Shown: in pieces, positions 24,890-32,237 of the stretch
Position numbering within the stretch: position 1 is the first letter of the stretch
Layout of the letters: each line of letters starts with the position of its first letter
NCBI GenBank assembly: GCA_965657505.1
Contig: CBFHON010000011.1
Location: 1 to 34,753 of the forward strand
Direction: 5' to 3'
Source of the DNA: TMED109 sp002171375
GTDB lineage: Bacteria; Pseudomonadota; Alphaproteobacteria; TMED109
Length of the DNA stretch: 34,753 nucleotides
Notes under the pieces: generated by a model
The model's database searches: none
What the model saw: the letters and a program-made list of their open reading frames with translations, nothing else
What the model was told of the DNA's origin: nothing
Position numbers and translations under genes: made by a program

Positions 24890-26308
24890 ATGGCTTCATC
24901 AGAAAAAAATTTATGGGAAAAAAGTGCAACAGAGGTTGTGTCTTTATTAAGAAGTAAAGAAATATCGCCAGATGAAGTGCTTGACGAAAACCTTAAGAGA
25001 ATAAAAGAAACTCACAGTAGTATTAACGCAGTGGTAACTATTTGCGAAGAAAGGGCACGTCATCAAATAAAAAATTTAGATACAGAGAGAAAAGATCAGC
25101 CAGGTTATCTCTATGGTTTGCCTATAGTAATCAAAGATTTAACTGATGTTAAAGGTGTTAAAACAACCTATGGCTCGCAAATATATAAAGACCATATTCC
25201 TAAGTCTTCTGATTTTCTTGTTGAAAGAATAGAAAAAATGGGAGGCGTAATAATAGGAAAAACAAATACTCCTGAATTCGGAGCAGGGTCGCAAACTTTT
25301 AACGAGGTGTTTGGATATACGCCTAACCCATGGAATTCCCAATATACATCTGGGGGCTCTTCTGGAGGAACAGCTTCAGCACTTGCTGCAGGAGCAGCAT
25401 GGCTTGGAACAGGGTCAGATTTAGGCGGATCTCTAAGAAACCCAGCAAGTTTTTGCGGAGTTGTGGGCTTAAGAACCACTCCAGGGACTATAGCTCATGG
25501 ACCACAAAACCTTCCTTTTAATGACCTTTCGGTAGATGGCCCGATGGCAAGAACTGTTAAAGATATTGCCTTATTTTTGGATACTATGACAGGAATAGAT
25601 TATAGAGACCCTCTATCAAGCATATCTAATGATAGGCCTTATCAAAACTTTATAAATGAAGATAAGCATAAATTAAATATTGGCATTACTGATGACTTTG
25701 GAGTTCTAGCCTGCGCTTCTGAAGTTCGTGATTCTATTAATCGTGCGGAAAAAATATTATTAGAAATGGGCCATAATGTAGAACGCGTCTATCCTGATTT
25801 GTCAGAATCAGAAAATACATTTCAAACTTTACGCGCGCACCTTCTAGCGACGGATAAAAGAGAGCTATACAAAAAACATAAAAATATATTAAAAGAAGAT
25901 CTCAGGCTTAATATAGAAAAAGGTTTTAAATTAACGGAAGAACAAATTAGCAAAGCCAATGTTGCTAGAGGTCAAATTATAAAAAATACTAATGTGTTTT
26001 TTGAAAATTATGATTTTTTAATTGCTCCTTCTTCAATGGTAGCTCCTTTCAGTATTAAGGAACACTGGCCTAAAAAAGTAGAAGATAAAATTTTTGATAA
26101 TTATGTTAGTTGGCTAATGACTGCAGCCGCAATATCTTTAACAGGCTGCCCATCTTTAGCTGTCCCTTGTTCAACGACAAAAAATAATCTGCCAATTGGA
26201 ATTCAAATTATAGGAAAAAGAAGAAATGAAGGACAGGTTTTAAATTTAGGACACAAATTTCAAAAACACTCTAATAATTATGCCATTACCCCATTCGACC
26301 CACATTAA
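24890..26308 (+). CDS. Amidase signature family hydrolase
   Basis: Cytoplasmic amide hydrolase of 472 aa. The Ser-cisSer-Lys triad is clear: K82 in VIKDLTDV, S157 in GGSSGG and the nucleophile S181 in GSDLGGSLRNP. The family includes GatA, but GatA normally sits with gatC/gatB and this gene does not, and the C-terminal half is divergent, so it is more likely a stand-alone amidase of unknown substrate. The ATG at 24890 has AAGGGG six bases upstream. Its TAA shares a base with the next ATG (TAATG), so the EI24/CysZ-like gene is probably translationally coupled. Confidence 0.87.
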   Translation: MASSEKNLWEKSATEVVSLLRSKEISPDEVLDENLKRIKETHSSINAVVTICEERARHQIKNLDTERKDQPGYLYGLPIVIKDLTDVKGVKTTYGSQIYKDHIPKSSDFLVERIEKMGGVIIGKTNTPEFGAGSQTFNEVFGYTPNPWNSQYTSGGSSGGTASALAAGAAWLGTGSDLGGSLRNPASFCGVVGLRTTPGTIAHGPQNLPFNDLSVDGPMARTVKDIALFLDTMTGIDYRDPLSSISNDRPYQNFINEDKHKLNIGITDDFGVLACASEVRDSINRAEKILLEMGHNVERVYPDLSESENTFQTLRAHLLATDKRELYKKHKNILKEDLRLNIEKGFKLTEEQISKANVARGQIIKNTNVFFENYDFLIAPSSMVAPFSIKEHWPKKVEDKIFDNYVSWLMTAAAISLTGCPSLAVPCSTTKNNLPIGIQIIGKRRNEGQVLNLGHKFQKHSNNYAITPFDPH

Positions 26309-27024
26309 TGACTATGAAAGAAATGAAGTATAAAAACCATCTCATAACTATTTTCTTACTGTCTATTAAAAACTTATTTGATCCTAATGTTTTCAAGTGG
26401 GTGCTTTATTCAACTATATTAACACTCATTTCTCTTAGTTCCATCGCTTTTGGAATTGTATACTATGTTAAAGATTGGTTAGATACGGGAATACCATTCC
26501 TAGGTAATTTTTTGATGTATGGAGCAACACTTGCTGCAATTTGGGGATCAACTATTTTATTTGTTCCTACTTCAACAATTATTTTTTCAATATTTCAAGA
26601 TAAAATAATTGATCAGATAGAAGGACAATATTATCCGGAAGCAAGCAAAGAATTAAAAATAAAATTTTTTACTTTATTTTTTGCTGGCGTAAAGCTTTTA
26701 GGTTGGTCGATATTGATAAATATAATAATTTTTCCTATAGCATTATTTTGGGGAAGTTCTCTTTTTTGGGTTCCTGTAAATATTCTTATTACAGGGTATT
26801 TAATTTCTAAAGAATATACAGAAGCTCTAGGCTTACGTAAATTGTCTTTTATAGAAGTGAAAGAGCTAAGAAATAATTTATTTTGGCCATGTTGGCTTTT
26901 TGGAGTAATAGGTGCTTTATTATTTTTTATTCCTATCATAAATTTATTTGCGGCTCCATTAGTAGCTATTCTTGTATTACATACTCTAAATACAAAAGGT
27001 TATAATGGGCCTATATCGGATTAG
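26308..27024 (+). CDS. EI24/CysZ-like integral membrane protein
   Basis: 238 aa with about four to six hydrophobic segments (near residues 25-50, 60-90, 125-165 and 190-225), in the arrangement of the EI24 family (PF07264), whose E. coli member CysZ is a sulfate channel. The segments ALGLRKLSFIEVKELRNN and the closing PIINLFAAPLVAILVLH are typical of the family. In alphaproteobacteria the sulfate role is untested, so the functional name is tentative. The first ATG overlaps the amidase stop by one base; ATGs at 26314 and 26323 are alternatives. Its stop overlaps the convergent nth stop by 4 bp. Confidence 0.75.
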   Translation: MTMKEMKYKNHLITIFLLSIKNLFDPNVFKWVLYSTILTLISLSSIAFGIVYYVKDWLDTGIPFLGNFLMYGATLAAIWGSTILFVPTSTIIFSIFQDKIIDQIEGQYYPEASKELKIKFFTLFFAGVKLLGWSILINIIIFPIALFWGSSLFWVPVNILITGYLISKEYTEALGLRKLSFIEVKELRNNLFWPCWLFGVIGALLFFIPIINLFAAPLVAILVLHTLNTKGYNGPISD

Positions 27025-27659
27025 CTAGCTTTAGAAGGACATAAATCAGAAATAATGCATTCTGTGCATAACGGGTTTCTTGCTTTACATGTATAACGTC
27101 CATGTAATATTAACCAATGATGCGCATGGAAAAAATATTCTTCTGGTAAGCGTTTTATTAATTTTTTTTCCACTTCTTCTACATTTTTTCCTATCGCCAA
27201 TCCTGTTCTATTGGATACTCTAAAAACATGAGTATCAACAGCAATAGTAGGTATACCAAAAGCCATACTAAGAACGACGTTTGCAGTTTTCCTTCCTACT
27301 CCAGGTAAAGATTCTAATTCCAAATGCGTTTTAGGTACTTTTCCATCAAATTTATCCAGTAGTTTTTGTGATAAACTAATTATATTTTTTGCTTTATTTT
27401 TATATAGACCGATGGTTTTAATATTTTCTATAATTTTATTTTCACCTAGTGCTATCATTTCTCGAGGGGTCTTAGCGAAGGAAAATAACTTTTTTGTTGC
27501 CTTATTTACTCCAACGTCTGTAGATTGAGCACTTAAAACTACTGCTATCAATAAAGTATATGGTGATGTGTATTCCAATTCACCTTTAGGTTCAGGTGTC
27601 ACTTTTGAGAACCTAGAAAAAATTTCCCAAATATTATTTTTAGATAGGCTTTTAGTCAA
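27021..27659 (-). CDS. nth: Endonuclease III
   Basis: DNA glycosylase/AP lyase that removes oxidised pyrimidines. 212 aa, as in E. coli. The helix-hairpin-helix LPGVGRKTANVVL carries catalytic K124, and the catalytic D142 is in VDTHVFRV. The iron-sulfur loop has C191, C198, C201 and C207 with the canonical 6-2-5 spacing. The start is TTG at 27659: an AGAGG lies six bases upstream, no in-frame ATG occurs before residue 68, and the N-terminus aligns with the family from here. Convergent with the EI24/CysZ-like gene and divergent from the DUF2244 gene, with 60 bp between for both promoters. Confidence 0.96.
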   Translation of the reverse strand: MTKSLSKNNIWEIFSRFSKVTPEPKGELEYTSPYTLLIAVVLSAQSTDVGVNKATKKLFSFAKTPREMIALGENKIIENIKTIGLYKNKAKNIISLSQKLLDKFDGKVPKTHLELESLPGVGRKTANVVLSMAFGIPTIAVDTHVFRVSNRTGLAIGKNVEEVEKKLIKRLPEEYFFHAHHWLILHGRYTCKARNPLCTECIISDLCPSKAS

Positions 27660-27719
27660 ATTTACCTCTTAAAAGTATATTTTATTTGCAAAATAAAAAT
27701 ATAGCACTACTTTTACATC

Positions 27720-28193
27720 ATGAAATACTATTTAGACATTAAAGTATATCCAAATCAATCCTTAACTTATAAAGGATTGTTCTTTTTAATGTTTTTTATA
27801 ACTATTCCAGCTTCTTATATAGGGATTTCTTTTTTTATTATGGGTGCTTGGCCAGTTTTAGGCTTCATGGGGCTAGAAATTATATTAATTTATGTAGCAT
27901 TTAAAGTATTATTTAAGAGAAGTGAATCTTATGAGCATATTTTATTAGATAAAGATAAGTTAAAGATATTTTACAATAAAAAAAACGTAACTTTAAAAGA
28001 AGTTGAATTAGAACCTACATGGCTTCAAGTTAAGGTAGAGGATATTTATAAAAATAAAGATGTATTAACCTTATCTTCGCATGGAAAAAAAATAGTACTA
28101 GGAAATTTTTTAATACCAAAAGAAAGACTTAAGCTTGCAAAAAAAATTCGGTATGGATTAAACGAATGGAAAAACCAATATATTACTAATTAA
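27720..28193 (+). CDS. DUF2244 family membrane protein
   Basis: 157 aa, matching by eye the DUF2244 family (PF10003), which is widespread in alphaproteobacteria and of unknown function. The conserved N-terminal PNQSLTYKGLFFLMFF leads into two membrane helices (about residues 19-40 and 44-65), then a soluble C-terminal half with alternating strands (EHILLDKDKLKIFY, LTLSSHGKKIVLG) and a closing helix. No signal peptide or catalytic motif. The stop overlaps the convergent dapB gene by 8 bp. It lies divergent from nth. Confidence 0.8.
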   Translation: MKYYLDIKVYPNQSLTYKGLFFLMFFITIPASYIGISFFIMGAWPVLGFMGLEIILIYVAFKVLFKRSESYEHILLDKDKLKIFYNKKNVTLKEVELEPTWLQVKVEDIYKNKDVLTLSSHGKKIVLGNFLIPKERLKLAKKIRYGLNEWKNQYITN

Positions 28194-28995
28194 GCCCTAA
28201 TACGTCTTTCATATTATAATATCCAGGCTCCTGATCCTTTAGCCACAATACAGCTCTAACTGCTCCGTTGGCAAAAACATCTCTATTAGTTGCCTTGTGT
28301 GCAATCTCTAATCTTTCACCATTGCCTGCAAATGTTACTATATGATCTCCAATTACATCTCCGCCTCTTTGAGTAGAAAAACCTATATCTCCTCTTTTTC
28401 TAGGTTGCTCTATTCCCCAACGGGACTTAATTGATTTTTCTGACAAATCAATATTTCTTCCAGCAGCCACAGCATTTCCCAAAGCTAGTGCAGTTCCAGA
28501 AGGAGAATCAATTTTTTCCCTATGGTGCATTTCATGAATTTCAACATCGTAATCTTCGTTTAAACTTTTGGATAACAGCTCTGTGTAATGTAATGCAACA
28601 TTTACACCAACACTCATATTGGCTGCGTGCATAATTGGAATTGATTTAGAAAAATCTTTTATTTGGCTAACTTGCTCTTCATTAAATCCAGTAGTTCCTA
28701 AAACATATGAACAATTATGGCTCATTGCCGCTTTTATATTTTCAACTGAAGCGTCTGTAAAAGAGAAATCTATTATAGCATCACATTCTGCAAAAAATTT
28801 ATCTGTATCAGAGGTTATATTAACGTTCGTTGGCTCTATATTAGCTATAACTCCAGAATCTTTGCCAACATTAGCATTTGCTTCATGTTCAAGAGCTCCT
28901 GTGAGATTAAATTTATTATTATTAACTACTGCCCGAATAAGCGCTTTTCCCATTTTTCCTGAAGCACCACATATTCCTACATTTGTTAGTGACAT
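28186..28995 (-). CDS. dapB: 4-hydroxy-tetrahydrodipicolinate reductase
   Basis: Second committed step of lysine and meso-diaminopimelate synthesis: NAD(P)H reduction of hydroxy-tetrahydrodipicolinate. 269 aa, normal length. The N-terminal Rossmann motif GICGASGKMGKAL (7-19), the central GTTGF (100-104), and the DapB signature EMHHREKIDSPSGTA with catalytic H157 and K161 are intact. The ATG lies 3 bp after the dnaJ stop, so dapB is probably the last gene of the dnaK-dnaJ-dapB transcript, an arrangement known in other alphaproteobacteria. Read-through from the heat-shock promoter would link DAP synthesis to chaperone expression. Confidence 0.96.
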   Translation of the reverse strand: MSLTNVGICGASGKMGKALIRAVVNNNKFNLTGALEHEANANVGKDSGVIANIEPTNVNITSDTDKFFAECDAIIDFSFTDASVENIKAAMSHNCSYVLGTTGFNEEQVSQIKDFSKSIPIMHAANMSVGVNVALHYTELLSKSLNEDYDVEIHEMHHREKIDSPSGTALALGNAVAAGRNIDLSEKSIKSRWGIEQPRKRGDIGFSTQRGGDVIGDHIVTFAGNGERLEIAHKATNRDVFANGAVRAVLWLKDQEPGYYNMKDVLGLN

Positions 28996-28998
28996 TTT

Positions 28999-30162
28999 TT
29001 ACTGCCTTATTTTTTTTACTTTGTTTGTAAAGTTATTACTTTCTGGATGATTAGAATTTTCTTCCAAGTTTTGTAGCTCCTCAAGCGCTTTTCTTTGTTG
29101 TTTATTTAAAGATACTGGTATTTCTGTATAAACATCAACATATAAATCGCCTTTATTAGAACTGTTTATAACCGGCATTCCCTTACCTCTTAACCTAAAC
29201 CTATGTCCAGATTGTGTTCCAGCAGGGATTGTAACGCGAACTCTTCCTCCTGAAGGCGTAGGCACATCTACAGATCCACCGAGGGCAGCAAGCGTCATTG
29301 GAACCTTTGCTTCAATTAATAAATCTGATCCATCCCTATTAAATAAGGAGTGCGGCTTTAACTGAACAAATAAATAAAGATCGCCATTTGCAGTCCCGTT
29401 AGGTCCGGCTTCACCTTCGCCAGAGACCCTAATTCTTGTTCCGTCATCAACTCCGGCAGGTATACTTACATTTATTGTTTTTTCTCTTTGGACCCTGCCT
29501 TCGCCACCACATACTCGGCAAGGTTTGCTAATTATTTGCCCGCTACCTCCACAAGTTGGACAAGCTCTTTCTACCATAAAAAATCCTTGGCTAGAACGAA
29601 CCTTACCCGAACCATTACAAGTACCACAAGTAACAGGCTGAGCACCATCTTCACCGCCAGTGCCTTTACATGCTCCACACAGAACATATGTATTTATTTT
29701 AATATCTTTTTTTAGTCCAGTATAAGCTTCACTGAAATCTAGTTCTAAATTATATCTTAAATCTGAGCCTCTCTGCGACTGTCTTTGACCTCCGCCTCCG
29801 CCCATAAANNNNNNNNNNNNNNNNNNNNNNNNNNNNNNNNNNNNNNNNNNNNNNNNNNNNNNNNNNNNNNNNNNNNNNNNNNNNNNNNNNNNNNNNNNNN
29901 NNNNNNNNGGACCTCCGGGTCCTCCAGGTCCTGCTGAATTTCCTTCAAAAGCTGCATGTCCATATTGGTCATATGCTGCTTTTTTTTGTGGGTCTTTTAA
30001 AACGTCATAAGCCTGACCTACTTCTCTAAATTTTTCCTCTGCCGCTTTATCACCAGGGTTTTTGTCTGGGTGATATTGCATAGCAAGTTTTCTAAATTTT
30101 TTTTTCAGCTCTGCATCGGAAGTATCTCTATCTGCTCCAAGGATTTCATAATAATCACGCAT
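28999..30162 (-). CDS. dnaJ: Chaperone protein DnaJ, interrupted by an assembly gap
   Basis: Hsp40 co-chaperone that delivers clients to DnaK and stimulates its ATPase. The J domain (1-70) with YHPDKNPGD carries the HPD tripeptide. The Gly/Phe region starts (GPGGPGG) and is then lost in 100 N at 29809-29908. Beyond the gap are four Zn-binding repeats (CGACKGTG, CGTCNGSG, CPTCGGSG, CRVCGGEG), then the client-binding and dimerisation domains. The two sides are in the same frame across the placeholder gap. Family length suggests about 25-35 residues are missing, so the true gap may be near its nominal size. Starts 39 bp after dnaK. Confidence 0.95.
   Translation of the reverse strand: MRDYYEILGADRDTSDAELKKKFRKLAMQYHPDKNPGDKAAEEKFREVGQAYDVLKDPQKKAAYDQYGHAAFEGNSAGPGGPGGXXXXXXXXXXXXXXXXXXXXXXXXXXXXXXXXXXFMGGGGGQRQSQRGSDLRYNLELDFSEAYTGLKKDIKINTYVLCGACKGTGGEDGAQPVTCGTCNGSGKVRSSQGFFMVERACPTCGGSGQIISKPCRVCGGEGRVQREKTINVSIPAGVDDGTRIRVSGEGEAGPNGTANGDLYLFVQLKPHSLFNRDGSDLLIEAKVPMTLAALGGSVDVPTPSGGRVRVTIPAGTQSGHRFRLRGKGMPVINSSNKGDLYVDVYTEIPVSLNKQQRKALEELQNLEENSNHPESNNFTNKVKKIRQ
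29809..29908. other. Assembly gap of 100 N inside dnaJ
   Basis: A run of 100 undetermined bases in the Gly/Phe-rich segment. The size is the conventional placeholder length. The flanks are GC-rich and repetitive (Gly codons), a likely reason for the assembly break. The flanks do not repeat each other. Confidence 0.98.
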
Positions 30163-30201
30163 CTTATTTGTACCTATATTTTTAAAGAAATACGCTATTA
30201 A

Positions 30202-32145
30202 TTATTTATCAGCAGCTTTCTCATCTTTTTCATCTGGCTTTACTTCTTCGAAATCAGCATCAACAACGTCCGCTTCTTTTTCTGATGTTTTGCCATCTTC
30301 TCCTTCCGCACCAGGTGCAGCAGCAGCCTGTTCCTGACTTTCTTTATACATCATTTCACCTAACTTCATAGCGGAAGAATTTAAAACTTCAACTTTAGCT
30401 TTTATCTCTTCACCTGTAGAGTCTGCATTAGCGAGAACATCTTTTAATTCTTTAACAGAAGATTCAATTTTATCTTTATCCTCAGCAGGAAGTTTTTCTC
30501 CGTGTTCTTTCATACTTTTTTCTGTAGAATAAACTAAGGCATCAGCTTCATTTCTAGCATCTATAGATTCTTTTTTCTTTTTATCCTCTTCAGCATGTGA
30601 TTCAGCATCTTTCACCATATTCTCTATATCTGAGTCAGATAAACCTCCAGAAGCCTGTATCTTAATTTTTTGTTCTTTATTTGTTGCCTTATCCTTGGCA
30701 GACACATTTACAATACCATTAGCATCTATATCAAATGTAACTTCAATTTGAGGCATTCCTCTTGGCGCCGGCGGTATTCCGACTAAATCAAAATTACCAA
30801 GCATTTTATTGTCTGCAGCCATTTCTCTTTCGCCCTGGAAAACTCTAATAGTTACAGCTGTTTGATTATCTTCTGCGGTAGAGAATGTCTGGCTTTTTCT
30901 TGTAGGTATAGTTGTATTTCTCTCAATTAATCGAGTAAATACGCCCCCTAAAGTTTCAATTCCTAAAGATAAAGGAGTTACATCAAGCAGTAAAACATCT
31001 TTAACATCACCAGCTAATACAGCTCCTTGTATAGCAGCGCCTAAAGCTACACACTCGTCTGGGTTTACACCTTTATTAGGCTCTTTACCAAAAAATTCTT
31101 TAACTGTTTCAACAATTTTAGGCATACGAGTCATTCCACCGACCAGAACAACTTCATCTATTTCACTTGCAGAAATACCGGCATCTTTTAAAGCGGCTTT
31201 ACAAGGTTCTATTGTTCTTTTTACAAAATCTTCAACAAGACTCTCTAACTTCGCCCTTGTAAATTTAAGAGTTAAGTGCTTCGGTCCTGAAGCGTCAGCT
31301 GTTATAAATGGTAAATTAATATCTGTTTGAGCAGTAGATGAAAGCTCAATTTTAGCTTTTTCTGCGGCTTCTTTTAGTCTCTGTAATGCTAAATTATCTG
31401 ATTTTAAATCTACTCCATTTTCTTTTTTAAATTCGTCAACAAGATACTCCACTATTTTAGTATCAAAATCTTCTCCTCCAAGAAAAGTATCTCCATTTGT
31501 GGATTTTACCTCAAAAACCCCGTCACCAATTTCTAGAACAGAAACATCAAATGTTCCTCCTCCTAAGTCATATACTACTATAGTTCCTGACTCTTTCTTA
31601 TCTAACCCATAAGATAAACTAGCTGCTGTTGGTTCATTAATTATTCTTAAAACATCTAGGCCTGCAATTTTTCCTGCGTCCTTAGTTGCTTGTCTCTGTG
31701 CATCATTAAAGTATGCTGGCACGGTAATAACAGCCTCTGTAACCTCATGTCCTAAATGAGCTTCAGCCGTTTCCTTCATTTTTTGTAAAACATAAGCACT
31801 TACTTGACTTGGAGCATAGTCTTTACCTGCTGCATTAACCCAAGCATCTCCTCCATCGGACTTAACAATTTTAAAAGGAACCATATCCTTATCTTTAGTA
31901 ACTTTTTCGTCTGAGAAAGGTCTACCTATTAATCTTTTAATTGCGAATAAAGTATTTTCTGGGTTTGTTACTGCTTGTCTTTTAGCAGCTTGTCCTACTA
32001 AAGTTTCGTCATTATCGGTGAAAGCCACTATTGAAGGTGTTGTTCTCGCACCTTCTGCATTTTCTATAACTTTAGCATTACCGCCCTCCATAACAGCTAC
32101 ACAGCTATTAGTAGTTCCTAAATCAATTCCAATTACTTTACCCAT
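30202..32145 (-). CDS. dnaK: Chaperone protein DnaK (Hsp70)
   Basis: Central ATP-dependent folding chaperone, working with DnaJ and GrpE. At 647 aa it is full length. The nucleotide-binding domain starts GKVIGIDLGTTNSCVAVMEG, with VITVPAYFNDAQRQATKDAG, IVYDLGGGTFDVSVLEIG and VLVGGMTRMPKI as the Hsp70 signatures. The linker DVLLLDVTPLSLG near 390 leads to the substrate-binding domain and a helical lid with an acidic C-terminal tail. A heat-shock promoter lies about 50 bp upstream. The 92-bp gap to the preceding gene gives it an independent promoter in addition to any read-through from grpE. Confidence 0.98.
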   Translation of the reverse strand: MGKVIGIDLGTTNSCVAVMEGGNAKVIENAEGARTTPSIVAFTDNDETLVGQAAKRQAVTNPENTLFAIKRLIGRPFSDEKVTKDKDMVPFKIVKSDGGDAWVNAAGKDYAPSQVSAYVLQKMKETAEAHLGHEVTEAVITVPAYFNDAQRQATKDAGKIAGLDVLRIINEPTAASLSYGLDKKESGTIVVYDLGGGTFDVSVLEIGDGVFEVKSTNGDTFLGGEDFDTKIVEYLVDEFKKENGVDLKSDNLALQRLKEAAEKAKIELSSTAQTDINLPFITADASGPKHLTLKFTRAKLESLVEDFVKRTIEPCKAALKDAGISASEIDEVVLVGGMTRMPKIVETVKEFFGKEPNKGVNPDECVALGAAIQGAVLAGDVKDVLLLDVTPLSLGIETLGGVFTRLIERNTTIPTRKSQTFSTAEDNQTAVTIRVFQGEREMAADNKMLGNFDLVGIPPAPRGMPQIEVTFDIDANGIVNVSAKDKATNKEQKIKIQASGGLSDSDIENMVKDAESHAEEDKKKKESIDARNEADALVYSTEKSMKEHGEKLPAEDKDKIESSVKELKDVLANADSTGEEIKAKVEVLNSSAMKLGEMMYKESQEQAAAAPGAEGEDGKTSEKEADVVDADFEEVKPDEKDEKAADK

Positions 32146-32192
32146 TATATTTTTCTCTCTTTAATTTTTAATAAAATTTGTTTGCAGGAAAT

Positions 32193-32220
32193 ATATGGGG
32201 ACTAAAAAATAAAACACAAG
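32193..32220 (-). promoter_or_regulatory. RpoH (sigma-32)-type heat-shock promoter of dnaK
   Basis: On the minus strand: CTTGTGT (-35), 13 bp, then CCCCATAT (-10). The -10 fits the sigma-32 consensus CCCCATNT at every defined position, the -35 has the invariant CTTG, and the spacing is inside the usual 11-16 bp. It ends 47 bp before the dnaK ATG. The GC-rich CCCC stands out in very AT-rich intergenic DNA. Confidence 0.85.
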
Positions 32221-32237
32221 TGCTTAATATAAAAAAA

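Noticed and set aside
24890..26308. GatA subunit of the tRNA amidotransferase
   Set aside because: No gatB or gatC nearby and the C-terminal half does not look like GatA; called a general amidase.
28619..29050. 143-codon open frame on the plus strand across dapB and dnaJ
   Set aside because: Antisense to two certain genes, with no family resemblance; a chance frame in low-stop sequence.
29757..29972. 71-codon minus-strand frame through the N run in dnaJ
   Set aside because: About half of it is undetermined bases and the rest is dnaJ in another frame.
32146..32237. CIRCE operator (HrcA site) before dnaK
   Set aside because: No TTAGCACTC/GAGTGCTAA inverted repeat is present; the sequence instead fits an RpoH promoter.
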